A stretch of DNA of 10,963 nt from an uncultured Erysipelotrichales bacterium (GCA_910579135.1 CAJTTM010000054.1:1-10963); one strand, 5' to 3'; positions 1-6,333 are shown, counted from the first letter of the stretch. Translations and numbers: made by a program. Notes: a model not told the origin generated them from the sequence alone.

Positions 1-55
1 GAAAACGGTGCTCATGTTTAACATTTTTTAAGACATTTTCAATTTTGCTTGACAT
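1..55. repeat. Left terminal inverted repeat, probable IS tip
   Basis: The first 55 bases are the reverse complement of 10908-10962 with one mismatch (position 31 against 10932). Reading outward, each copy begins ATGTCAAGCAAAATTG and contains the small palindrome ATGTTTAACAT. Similarity stops sharply at 56 and at 10907, so the IS tip is probably there and the IS body lies outside the window. The tip begins TG after one base, compatible with an IS21-type TG...CA element, but the family cannot be fixed without the transposase. Confidence 0.75.
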
Positions 56-196
56 GACTATGTTTTATAAAAAAACAAAAGAAAGATTTAATTTGTTACT
101 ATTTACAATATAAAAATAACGCAAAATTTTCATATTATGAAAACAAAAAGAAATCCTTCCTTTTTTATTGAATATAATAATAAGGAGGTTTTTTTT

Positions 197-1126
197 ATGA
201 AAACTAAAATTGATTACAAAAATGATTTTGCTTTTAGGTATATCCTTGGCAGTCCTACTCCTGATGGAATATATCTTTTAACTATTCTTATTGAAGGTGC
301 TTTAAATATCAAACTTAAAGAACTTCATATCTTAAATCCTGAGCTGATTCCTTCTCAATTGGATGATAAAGATATGATTCTTGATATTCGTGTTAAAACT
401 AACAAAAATGAAGACATTGATATTGAAATGCAGAACTCTTGCTTTAGTGAAACACTAAGAAAAAGATTTCAACTCTATGGTGCTCAGTTATTATCTAAAC
501 AATTAAAAGCTGTAGATCCTTATTACAAACTTCATCATGTTTCACAGATTATTTTTATTGATGGAATGAATAAAGGAACTGATGAACTGGTAGATACATA
601 TGAAAGTAGAAATAAGAAAGGAATAAGAGAAAAAGAGAGTCTACTTACAAGAGCTTATGTGCAATTACCTTATATCAATGAAATGATCAAACAAAAAAAG
701 ATAGAAGAATTTAGTGATTTTGAATTAGCGGTCTATGCCTTTAAAAATGGATTTGATGATGTTATAATGAGTCTAAGGAAAAAGGTGATAGAGACAATGA
801 AAGAGAAGATAGATTTGTTTAATGAAGATGACAAGTTAAGAGATATCGCAAATAAGAGAATGTTAGGGAAGATGCAAGTCGAAGGAGAAAAACAAGAGAA
901 GTATGATGAAGGATTTATTGAGGGGCATAACCTTGGCAAATCTGAAGGTCGAGAAGAAGATAGAAGAATGATTATTGATTCTCTTTGTACTCATATTCAA
1001 TTAAAATTTGGTGAAGATATAAAACCATTTTTAGAAAACCTAACAATAGAGAAACTTATACAACTACAAGGATCACTATTTACTGCAAATACAATTGAAG
1101 AAATCAAAGAATTAATCAAAGGATAG
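197..1126 (+). CDS. Rpn family recombination-promoting nuclease / PD-(D/E)XK nuclease family putative transposase
   Basis: The product (309 aa) resembles the Rpn/transposase_31-like proteins, DNA endonucleases of the PD-(D/E)XK fold linked to RecA-independent recombination and, in some members, phage defence. The N-terminal KIDYKNDFAFRYILG is the family signature. The catalytic core is visible as D63 in ILDIRV and E77-x-Q79 in DIEMQ, the E-x-Q form common in this family. The RKRFQLYGAQLLSKQL helix follows at 88-103. The C-terminus (about 226-256) is a charged, glycine-containing helix typical of these proteins. The start is set at 197 because AAGGAGG lies 8 bases upstream; an in-frame ATG at 137 has no ribosome site. 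A TACAAT -10-like box lies at 104-109 but I see no matching -35. Length is normal and no break is seen. It stands alone next to an IS tip, as Rpn genes often do in accessory DNA. Confidence 0.88.
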   Translation: MKTKIDYKNDFAFRYILGSPTPDGIYLLTILIEGALNIKLKELHILNPELIPSQLDDKDMILDIRVKTNKNEDIDIEMQNSCFSETLRKRFQLYGAQLLSKQLKAVDPYYKLHHVSQIIFIDGMNKGTDELVDTYESRNKKGIREKESLLTRAYVQLPYINEMIKQKKIEEFSDFELAVYAFKNGFDDVIMSLRKKVIETMKEKIDLFNEDDKLRDIANKRMLGKMQVEGEKQEKYDEGFIEGHNLGKSEGREEDRRMIIDSLCTHIQLKFGEDIKPFLENLTIEKLIQLQGSLFTANTIEEIKELIKG

Positions 1127-1133
1127 AATGATA

Positions 1134-1177
1134 AAACACATATCTAAAAAGTGATATAACTTAAAAGATATGTGTTT
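1134..1177. terminator. Bidirectional hairpin terminator
   Basis: A perfect 12-bp stem (AAACACATATCT with AGATATGTGTTT) encloses a 20-base loop that can itself fold through AAGT/ACTT. It lies 7 bases past the stop of the Rpn gene, and on the other strand it lies downstream of the secreted-protein operon of unit A. The T-tracts on both sides are modest, so termination is likely but not certain. Confidence 0.6.
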
Positions 1178-1267
1178 ATTGTTTAAAATATTATGATTTT
1201 TAAGTTCGGTAATTTAATTAGCGAATAGTAGCCTTAATAAAATTTAAACTTTTCTTTTGAATATTTA

Positions 1268-1765
1268 TTATTTGTATACTTTCTTATCTCTTATTGATGA
1301 TTTCTTTTTTAATTTAATCAAATATATCACAATCATTAAAGTAAAAGTTGTTAATGTAATTTGAAGTAATCTTATAGATGCAGCGTAACTATTAAACATG
1401 GCATATCCATCTATTAAATAATATAGTGAAATATACAAAATACATAATTGAATGATAAACAATACATATTGTATTAAAGTTATATACGAATCTTCTTTAC
1501 ATATATAATAGATATTAACAATTGCATAAACAATAAACATAATATATAAAATCAATTCAAATAGATTAGCTCCATTGACTAATTGAGGTAAAACTTTATC
1601 TGTTACTTCCATTCCTATTTCATTTAATTTGGTAACCATCAATATTCTACTATTATTCGCAATATTAATATAATTAAAGAAAATATAAACAATAAATATT
1701 ATTTTTTCTATAATTAACAAAGGAAATTTCTTTTCTTTATATACATTTCTCATCTTTTCTAACAT
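1268..1765 (-). CDS. Four-helix integral membrane protein, last gene of unit A secreted-protein operon
   Basis: The 165-aa product is not a family I recognise. It has four hydrophobic segments at about 15-37, 68-89, 93-118 and 131-152, short loops, and a lysine-rich C-terminal tail (KLKKKSSIRDKKVYK), which suggests both ends are cytoplasmic. The start is supported by AAAGGAG about 11 bases upstream. It is the third gene of a minus-strand operon, 38 bases after the 221-aa secreted protein. The first 39 residues are closely matched by the truncated ORF at 3869-3997 in unit B, so this gene belongs to the repeating unit and is not a chance neighbour. Position after secreted proteins in a regulated operon fits an immunity or accessory membrane protein, but that is inference only. 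Confidence 0.75.
   Translation of the reverse strand: MLEKMRNVYKEKKFPLLIIEKIIFIVYIFFNYINIANNSRILMVTKLNEIGMEVTDKVLPQLVNGANLFELILYIMFIVYAIVNIYYICKEDSYITLIQYVLFIIQLCILYISLYYLIDGYAMFNSYAASIRLLQITLTTFTLMIVIYLIKLKKKSSIRDKKVYK
1649..1765. repeat. Copy 1 of segment duplicated at 3881-3997
   Basis: This is the 5' end of the four-helix membrane gene. It aligns without gaps to 3881-3997, about 101 of 117 bases identical by my count. The first 42 bases (1649-1690 against 3881-3922) are perfectly identical. The similarity stops abruptly at 1648/3880, which marks a rearrangement endpoint in the second copy. Confidence 0.9.
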
Positions 1766-1803
1766 AAATTAATTATCTCCTTTCTTTGAAATTATATATT
1801 TCA

Positions 1804-2469
1804 TTAATATGATAATGTTTTTTTGTACATTGGTGTTTTAATTGTTGTTGCGGTTCCCAATGCTTCGTAATTATCTATTTTAACACCATAGTTATAATAA
1901 AAAGTTATTCCTCTGTGAGTTGAAGATTTCCATTTATAATCAGTACTTGCATTATAGAAAGAAGATTGAGATAGTAATCCAGATGTAACGGAAACTATTG
2001 ATAAAGATGGTCCACTAAAAGATGTAATAACCCCATTGTTTTCATTCACTCTCACTACCGCATAACATTGCACAGTAACATCAACTGATTGTACACTACT
2101 AACTTTTATTGTGTCTGTAAATTCTTTTGTTAAATTATATGTCTTTGAAGCATATGGAACTATCCCGTTTCCAACCACAACATTCGATTTTACAATTGTT
2201 AAATTCAAATTACTTTGATATTGTAATATAGCTTGATAATCTTTCAAATTGTAGTTAATTTGATTATCCTTTATAAATTGATTTAAAACATCATTTTCAT
2301 TTTGATCAATGACCGTAAAATTTTTATTCCTTGAATAAATCGCATCAATTCGTGACTCATAGTCATTACTAACATTATACGAGTTATTACTAATTGCTAA
2401 AACATTACTAAAACTAAGACTAATTGCTAAAACAAATACAAACATATACTTTTTAATGTTGTTTTTCAC
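1804..2469 (-). CDS. Sec-secreted protein with RxNExxGxITS motif, unit A
   Basis: The 221-aa product has a classic Sec signal peptide: charged N-terminus, hydrophobic core 9-21, and a likely signal peptidase I cut after NVLA (about residue 25). The mature part is rich in S, T, N and Y and looks beta-strand rich. It carries the motif VVRVNENNGVITSFSGPSL (138-156) shared with the three other secreted proteins here. The start codon is GTG, chosen because AGGAGG lies 8 bases upstream; the next ATG would remove the charged start of the signal peptide. It sits 45 bases after the 164-aa secreted protein and 38 before the membrane gene, so one transcript is likely. There is no LPXTG anchor or lipobox, so it is probably released or held non-covalently. 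Function unknown. Confidence 0.8.
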   Translation of the reverse strand: MKNNIKKYMFVFVLAISLSFSNVLAISNNSYNVSNDYESRIDAIYSRNKNFTVIDQNENDVLNQFIKDNQINYNLKDYQAILQYQSNLNLTIVKSNVVVGNGIVPYASKTYNLTKEFTDTIKVSSVQSVDVTVQCYAVVRVNENNGVITSFSGPSLSIVSVTSGLLSQSSFYNASTDYKWKSSTHRGITFYYNYGVKIDNYEALGTATTIKTPMYKKTLSY

Positions 2470-2514
2470 GATATTTTCCTCCTAATTATATGATTTTTAA
2501 TAACTATCTATACT

Positions 2515-3009
2515 TTATTGTGCATCCAATGTTATTGTAAACAAACCACTGTCGTGTTTGTCTCCACCAATGGAAGTTTCAGCATGTATTCTAAATGTAG
2601 CTTTACAATGTAGTGTTCTTCCAGAAGAAGACAAAGTTGGTTTATATGTTGTAATATCGCTCACTCTACATACATATCCTGGAGCCTCAGCAAAGTTCTG
2701 AACTAAAGACGGTGATCCATAAGATGTTATTTTTCCAGTACTTTCATTAACACGTATTGTTACCTTTAAAGTTACACTAGCAATCATTTCTAAATCTCTT
2801 ACTTTAGTCTCCACCTTTTTTACATTACGACACACTTTCGCTTGACTCAATTTTTGTCTATCGTTTAAAATGATTTTTGTATAAATTTCCTTTTCATATT
2901 CAGTATCATTTTCGCTTTTATGATATTGTGTTGTAGAAGCTGAAACATTATTTATACCAATAACACTAATTAAAGACAAAATTATAAAACACTTCACAAA
3001 TTTTAACAT
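2515..3009 (-). CDS. Sec-secreted protein with RxNExxGxITS motif, first gene of unit A operon
   Basis: The 164-aa product begins with a signal peptide (hydrophobic core about 8-19) and a probable cut after VSA at residue 25. The mature part has a charged helical stretch (about 31-75), then a beta-rich C-terminal region with the motif VTIRVNESTGKITSYGSPSL (83-102). Three cysteines in the mature protein (C60, C114, C135) could form disulfides. AGGAGG lies 8 bases before the ATG. It is the first gene after the divergent LytTR control region, with a leader of roughly 150 bases from the predicted start site. The shared motif makes it a paralogue of the 221-, 129- and 232-aa secreted proteins. I do not recognise the family; a secreted effector, bacteriocin-like or surface protein are all possible. 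Confidence 0.8.
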   Translation of the reverse strand: MLKFVKCFIILSLISVIGINNVSASTTQYHKSENDTEYEKEIYTKIILNDRQKLSQAKVCRNVKKVETKVRDLEMIASVTLKVTIRVNESTGKITSYGSPSLVQNFAEAPGYVCRVSDITTYKPTLSSSGRTLHCKATFRIHAETSIGGDKHDSGLFTITLDAQ

Positions 3010-3168
3010 ATTTAATCCTCCTATACTTCTTAAATACTATGCCTATTTTAATTAATGAACCAAACTTTTCCATGATTATTAATTAAAAAAACTTGAAAAA
3101 CAAATTTTTGTTCACTCCTTTCTTTAATTATTCTTAACACTACACTAAAATGATAACTTCTTAATTTT

Positions 3169-3197
3169 ATTGTACTATATTCTTCTCTAAAAACAAC
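3169..3197 (-). promoter_or_regulatory. Predicted promoter of unit A secreted-protein operon
   Basis: On the minus strand GTTGTT, 17 bases, then TACAAT. The -35 is poor and lies 4 bases from the LytTR tandem repeat, the arrangement of an activator-dependent promoter. Unit B has the same GTTGTT at the same spacing from TAAAAT. Confidence 0.5.
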
Positions 3198-3201
3198 ATA
3201 T

Positions 3202-3243
3202 ATTCATTATTCGTCGTTTATCATTCGTTATTCGTTGTCTCAT
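3202..3243. promoter_or_regulatory. LytTR response-regulator binding site: two tandem 21-bp repeats (unit A)
   Basis: The unit ATTCRTTATTCGTYG recurs with exact 21-base periodicity (3202 and 3223); the core TTATTCGTYGT is at 3207-3217 and 3228-3238. AgrA/ComE-type LytTR proteins bind direct repeats spaced about two helical turns, so this is the expected geometry. The site lies midway between the divergent promoters: it overlaps the -35 of the regulator gene and ends 4 bases from the -35 of the secreted-protein operon. The assignment to the LytTR proteins encoded here is inference from position. Confidence 0.7.
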
Positions 3244-3266
3244 TATGAATAAAATTAATATATAAT
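3238..3266 (+). promoter_or_regulatory. Predicted promoter of first LytTR regulator gene
   Basis: A perfect TATAAT at 3261-3266 is preceded at 17 bases by TCTCAT, a very poor -35 that overlaps the end of the LytTR repeats. This suggests positive autoregulation. The ATG is 21 bases after the -10. Confidence 0.55.
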
Positions 3267-3286
3267 AAATAAAAGGAAGTGATTTT

Positions 3287-3949
3287 ATGTATTGTTTCGC
3301 AATTATTGATGATGATATTCATGATTTAAATCAGATATCTAAAGCTTTAAAAGAACATTGTGATTATCATCATATTAAATATAATGTTGATTTATATAAT
3401 GATCCTCTTGAGTTCTCTTTCAATAAATATTATGATGCAATCTTTTTAGATATAGATATGCCTAGTATAGATGGTATGAAACTCGCAAACCAAATCAATT
3501 CTTACTATTCAACAAAAATAATATTTGTTACAAACTATACTAACTATATAAACATTGTCTTTAATGTAAGACCATTTCATTTTATAAACAAATGCAATCT
3601 AAAAATAGAAATAATCAAAGTATTAACTTTACTATTTAAATATCTAAATAAAGAAAAAAGACGTCTAAAAACGAAAAGGGGAATAGAAAATGTTGGTATT
3701 GAAGATATTTATTACATACAAAAGAAAGATAATCTCACGATGATTTATACAAAGGATAAGGAATATGATATATGGGAATCAATATCTACTTTATATGATA
3801 AATTGAAGTCGTTTCATATAGAAAAAGTGAATCAATCAACATTGGTTAATTTAAGATATATTAAGGTATTAAATAATAAGACTATTATTCGCAATATTAA
3901 TATAATTAAAGAAAATATAAACAACAAATATAATTTTCTCTATGATTAA
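3287..3949 (+). CDS. LytTR-family response regulator with foreign C-terminus (deletion hybrid)
   Basis: The product (220 aa) is an AgrA/ComE-like regulator: REC domain at about 2-118 with acidic D8-D10, phosphoacceptor D55 in FLDIDMP, T82 and K102; LytTR DNA-binding domain from about 124. Over residues 1-195 it is about 85% identical by hand count to the intact regulator at 6354-7046. After about residue 200 the similarity ends, and the last 20 residues are read from the antisense strand of a truncated membrane-protein gene. Thus the final LytTR strands (about 30 residues in the intact copy) are lost and replaced. No histidine kinase gene follows. The ribosome site AAGGAAG precedes the ATG. 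The protein can still be made; whether it binds DNA is doubtful, and it could act as an interfering partner or phosphate sink for the remaining kinase. Confidence 0.85.
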   Translation: MYCFAIIDDDIHDLNQISKALKEHCDYHHIKYNVDLYNDPLEFSFNKYYDAIFLDIDMPSIDGMKLANQINSYYSTKIIFVTNYTNYINIVFNVRPFHFINKCNLKIEIIKVLTLLFKYLNKEKRRLKTKRGIENVGIEDIYYIQKKDNLTMIYTKDKEYDIWESISTLYDKLKSFHIEKVNQSTLVNLRYIKVLNNKTIIRNINIIKENINNKYNFLYD

Positions 3950-3997
3950 TAAGGAAAGTTTCTTTTCTTTGTATATTTTTTTTATTGTTTCCAACAT
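3869..3997 (-). pseudogene. Truncated N-terminus of four-helix membrane protein (copy of the 1268-1765 gene)
   Basis: From an ATG with AAAGGTG upstream, this reads 42 codons: residues 1-39 match the start of the 165-aa membrane protein (MLE, YKEKK, LLIIEKIIF and YIFFNYINIANNS are shared), then three unrelated residues (LII) and a TAA. Only the first transmembrane helix remains. It overlaps the 3' end of the first regulator gene on the opposite strand. It lies 23 bases after the 204-aa membrane gene, in the same place in the operon as the intact gene in unit A. It is a deletion remnant; a 42-aa single-helix peptide could still be translated. Confidence 0.8.
3881..3997. repeat. Copy 2 of segment duplicated at 1649-1765
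   Basis: Ungapped match, with the perfect 42-base block placed directly at the junction with the regulator gene. The bases ACTATTATT at the junction could be a short microhomology shared with the lost end of the regulator gene; the intact regulator has AAATTATTACT there. Confidence 0.88.
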
Positions 3998-4020
3998 AAA
4001 CTAATCACCTTTATTTAATT

Positions 4021-4635
4021 TTAAATCATATATTTTTTATTCTTTTGATAAATTAACAACTTATCTATAACAATCCATAATATAAATAAAAAGATATTTA
4101 TTGCTAAACCATTATTCTTATATATTAGATTATTTATACAATATATTCTCACTATAGTTAAAACAATTATAAAAATGACATTAATAACAACTTCTTTTTT
4201 ACTAAAAGACAGATAATTGAGTTTATCTAATAATATAATTATCGGTATAACAAGAAAGGGAAAAAGACTTGTGAAAACTTTATTAAGATCTATATACCAT
4301 AATCTTATATATGATAGTGAAAACTCTAAGGTGTCACCTATAAATAAAATCACAAAAGCTAATAATATTGCTTTATATCTATCTGTAGATATAAAAACAG
4401 ATAATAATAGTGAACTTATAAATAATATAGTCATAGTTAATAAATTACTAAATAAAAGTGTATTTGATTTTAATCCTAAATCATTAAATTGAATTTTGAA
4501 TCCAACATTTATAACAAGATAAATAATACTCATAAAAATTATACTTTTATAATCATGATTTAAAATACGAAACCAATAGAAAACACCAAGAAATATCAAG
4601 ATATCTATTCCATAAGATATAAAATAATTAGACAT
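4021..4635 (-). CDS. Polytopic membrane protein, unit B operon; resembles an AgrC-type sensor domain without kinase
   Basis: The 204-aa product has six or seven hydrophobic segments (about 4-25, 29-46, 62-82, 88-110, 119-140, 149-168, 174-197) and a short basic C-terminus. Helix layout and length resemble the membrane half of the AgrC-like kinase in this window, but no H-box, N-box or G-box follows. It is not AgrB: it lacks the Cys/His protease residues and has a single cysteine. AAAGGAGG sits about 10 bases before the ATG and overlaps the stop of the preceding 129-aa secreted protein gene, so the two are coupled. Its place next to a secreted protein could fit an immunity, receptor or accessory export role. 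None of these can be chosen from the sequence. Confidence 0.75.
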   Translation of the reverse strand: MSNYFISYGIDILIFLGVFYWFRILNHDYKSIIFMSIIYLVINVGFKIQFNDLGLKSNTLLFSNLLTMTILFISSLLLSVFISTDRYKAILLAFVILFIGDTLEFSLSYIRLWYIDLNKVFTSLFPFLVIPIIILLDKLNYLSFSKKEVVINVIFIIVLTIVRIYCINNLIYKNNGLAINIFLFILWIVIDKLLIYQKNKKYMI

Positions 4636-4651
4636 ATATTAGTTACCTCCT

Positions 4652-5041
4652 TTAAACTTTTATATTTTTACTTCCATGCCACCCATCTCCACTGCTAATA
4701 CGTTGTAAAGTTAATGTAATATTTGCTGTCTTATTATCTAATTTACAGCCTTTTACTGAATGAACAAATAAATCATTAGGACCTTGTATAATTTTAGCAT
4801 TAGTACTAATAACCCCAACAAGGTTCCCATTAGCATCGTTATATCGATATCTAAATGTGACTTCAACTTTAAAATATTTAGAAGCTGTATCTGTATATCC
4901 TGATATATAAGCTTTTTTTGTTGCTTCTGCATAAATATCCATTAATTCTATATCAAGAGAGTTTATAGCATTTACATTAGAAAAAACACTAAAATTTATA
5001 ACTAAAAACATAGAAAAAATAAACATTAAAATTTTTTTCAT
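4652..5041 (-). CDS. Small Sec-secreted protein, unit B operon
   Basis: The product is 129 aa when started at the ATG that has GGAGG five bases upstream. An ATG four codons earlier is part of that ribosome site (ATGGAGG) and is unlikely to be the start. The signal peptide has its core at about 4-20 and a likely cut after VNA at residue 25. The mature domain of about 104 aa appears beta-rich. It carries a weaker form of the shared motif, FRYRYNDANGNLVGVIS (64-80), so it is a divergent member of the secreted family. It has one cysteine (C99) and ends in a short G/S/K-rich tail. The gene is 173 bases after the 232-aa gene and overlaps the ribosome site of the 204-aa membrane gene. Function unknown. 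Confidence 0.75.
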   Translation of the reverse strand: MKKILMFIFSMFLVINFSVFSNVNAINSLDIELMDIYAEATKKAYISGYTDTASKYFKVEVTFRYRYNDANGNLVGVISTNAKIIQGPNDLFVHSVKGCKLDNKTANITLTLQRISSGDGWHGSKNIKV

Positions 5042-5147
5042 AGTATCCTCCATTTCTATTTATTTTAATAAATATATTTTTTAGTTTTATTTATTATTAG
5101 ATTTATAATCCTTTTTGGAATGAATTTATTAGATTTTTTAGATATGT

Positions 5148-5193
5148 GGAGTAATAATCAATTCTATTAATAAAAATAATACGATATTACTCC
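5148..5193. other. Inverted repeat between two secreted-protein genes
   Basis: A perfect 9-bp stem, GGAGTAATA with TATTACTCC, encloses a 28-base AT-rich loop in the gap behind the 232-aa gene. There is no strong U-tract on the minus strand, so it may be an mRNA stabiliser, a weak terminator or an attenuator between the operon's first and second genes. Confidence 0.45.
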
Positions 5194-5214
5194 TTCATAT
5201 TTTATAATTATTAT

Positions 5215-5913
5215 TTAAAATTCAAGTGTTTCTCCTGAATAAATCGGATCAAAGTATACTTTTGATGTACCATATCTATCACTTATTGATGTTGCCCACA
5301 TTGTAATAACTATATTTTTATAATAAACTTTTCTTTTATTATTTTTATACCCATAATCACCAGTGACTTGGTATTTATAAGAGTCGAAAGTCCCAGGATA
5401 GTAATATACACTAATTCCAGGTGGACTTATAGAAACATATTTTCCAGTTGTTTCATTAAAACTAGCTCTTCCACAAATTTGATAACCAAATTCTGAACTC
5501 GTAGCTTTTCCTTTTATTTTTAATATGGTATAAAGTACTCTAGAACGTTTTGATACATTAGTGTTTTCATATGCCTGAATACTATTATCAATTTCATCTA
5601 CAGCTAAATTTTCAGCATTTTTTAAGAAATTTTCAAGAATAGTGTTCATGTCATTATTAATATAGTGATTATAATTTTCATTATAAAATTGTATACTAAT
5701 ATCTTGATTGTCCTTATTATAAATTTGAATTTTATCATATTTTTTATCTTTGAAGAATTCCTTAAGTCTTTCTGCTATACATGGATATGTGTCTGTTAAC
5801 TCATCTTTACTTTGCGCATTGGTTGTACTAATAAAGGAACTACCAATAATCAAGACTGTTAAAAAAATAATTATTATTGTTTTTTTATTATATTTAATTA
5901 AGTTCAATATCAT
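5215..5913 (-). CDS. Sec-secreted protein with NExTGxxxS motif, unit B operon
   Basis: The 232-aa product has a long signal peptide (basic start, hydrophobic core about 12-28, likely cut after TNA at 33). It then has a charged, helical N-terminal region (about 35-115) and a beta-rich C-terminal half with CGRASFNETTGKYVSISPPG (147-166), aligning with the motif of the other secreted proteins. The C-terminal half is unusually rich in tyrosine, including a YYY run. C45 and C147 are the only mature cysteines and could pair. GGGAG lies 8 bases before the ATG, which overlaps as ATGA the end of the decayed ORF upstream. Family and function are unknown; the helical domain plus shared beta domain layout resembles the 221-aa and 164-aa proteins of unit A. 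Confidence 0.8.
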   Translation of the reverse strand: MILNLIKYNKKTIIIIFLTVLIIGSSFISTTNAQSKDELTDTYPCIAERLKEFFKDKKYDKIQIYNKDNQDISIQFYNENYNHYINNDMNTILENFLKNAENLAVDEIDNSIQAYENTNVSKRSRVLYTILKIKGKATSSEFGYQICGRASFNETTGKYVSISPPGISVYYYPGTFDSYKYQVTGDYGYKNNKRKVYYKNIVITMWATSISDRYGTSKVYFDPIYSGETLEF

Positions 5914-6179
5914 ATCCTTTCTCCCTCTGCTATATATTTAATTACTTTATAATCATTATTTTCAAAATTGATCTCTAAGCCTACTATATTTAATCTTTAA
6001 ATCATTTTCAATGCTCTCTCTTTTCCCAACCTCATATCAATATTTAATAATTTATTCTTTTTAACACTTAAATTTTCTGATAGTATTTATCCTAATTTTC
6101 CAGGTAATAAAATCCGCTTCAAATACAACATCCTAATTTCAACTTTTTTAGTAAACCAATAAAATTGTTTTTATATCAT
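5910..6179 (-). pseudogene. Possible decayed small ORF leading the unit B operon
   Basis: The 440 bases between the 232-aa gene and the second regulator hold the control region (from about 6236 on) and this stretch. An ATG preceded by AGGAGAGGAGA opens a 90-codon frame that ends in TGA overlapping the ATG of the 232-aa gene (ATGA). It is interrupted by only three TAA codons (3, 31 and 61), far fewer than expected by chance at this base composition. Between the stops it reads protein-like: KQFYWFTKKVEIRMLYLKR, VKKNKLLNIDMRLGKERALK, RLNIVGLEINFENNDYKVI. It may be a dead first gene of the operon. Against this, a second frame around 5958-6030 is also open for 24 codons, and no family is recognisable. 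Otherwise it is simply a leader of about 316 bases. Confidence 0.35.
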
Positions 6180-6235
6180 TCTCCTCTCCTAATGTATTTT
6201 TTCAAAACCAAATAAAAGAATTACTTCTTAACTTC

Positions 6236-6264
6236 ATTTTACTTCATTACTCTTTAAAAACAAC
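6236..6264 (-). promoter_or_regulatory. Predicted promoter of unit B secreted-protein operon
   Basis: On the minus strand GTTGTT, 17 bases, TAAAAT, the same layout as in unit A with a slightly different -10. The weak -35 abuts the LytTR repeats. Transcription would start about 316 bases before the 232-aa gene. Confidence 0.45.
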
Positions 6265-6268
6265 AAAT

Positions 6269-6310
6269 ATTCGTTATTCGTCGTTTATCATTCATTATTC
6301 GTTGTTTCAT
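6269..6310. promoter_or_regulatory. LytTR response-regulator binding site: two tandem 21-bp repeats (unit B)
   Basis: Cores TTATTCGTCGT at 6274-6284 and TTATTCGTTGT at 6295-6305, again 21 bases apart. The fifth base of the repeat unit is G then A here, but A then G in unit A, so the variable base is swapped between half-sites. Confidence 0.7.
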
Positions 6311-6333
6311 TATGAATAAAATTAATATATAAT
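6305..6333 (+). promoter_or_regulatory. Predicted promoter of second LytTR regulator and kinase
   Basis: Perfect TATAAT at 6328-6333 with TTTCAT at 17 bases upstream as a poor -35 next to the LytTR repeats, identical in spacing to unit A. Confidence 0.55.

Larger units (their letters stand above)
3189..3286. repeat. Duplicated 98-bp divergent control region, copy A
   Basis: Ungapped match to 6256-6353, 94 of 98 bases identical. It holds the minus-strand -35 area, the LytTR repeats, and the -10 and ribosome binding site of the regulator gene. It is better conserved than much of the coding sequence that follows, which points to selection on the control site or recent gene conversion. Confidence 0.92.

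Noticed and set aside
49..70. Promoter from TTGACA at the left IS tip for the Rpn-family gene
   Set aside because: TTATAA or TATAAA lies only about 10-11 bases away, and nothing -10-like lies at 17 bases.
137..196. Upstream ATG extending the Rpn-family protein by 20 residues
   Set aside because: No ribosome binding site, whereas AAGGAGG sits 8 bases before the ATG at 197, where the family signature also begins.
733..939. Minus-strand 68-codon ORF
   Set aside because: Shadow inside the Rpn-family gene, with no start signals.
3083..3115. Ten-codon GTG ORF (MNKNLFFKFF) in the unit A leader as a signal peptide gene
   Set aside because: Its GTG overlaps the AAGGAG, leaving no spacing, and unit B has no matching peptide.
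3202..3243. CRISPR or VNTR array
   Set aside because: Only two units, at promoter position, with LytTR-site spacing and no spacers.
4217..4492. Plus-strand 91-codon ORF
   Set aside because: Antisense shadow of the polytopic membrane gene; no ribosome site and a low-complexity product.
4021..4635. AgrB-type peptide-processing protease
   Set aside because: No conserved His/Cys catalytic pair and only one cysteine; there is no AgrD-like small ORF beside it.
5750..5941. Plus-strand 63-codon ORF with a hydrophobic C-terminus
   Set aside because: Antisense to the signal-peptide region of the 232-aa gene, which explains the hydrophobic codons.
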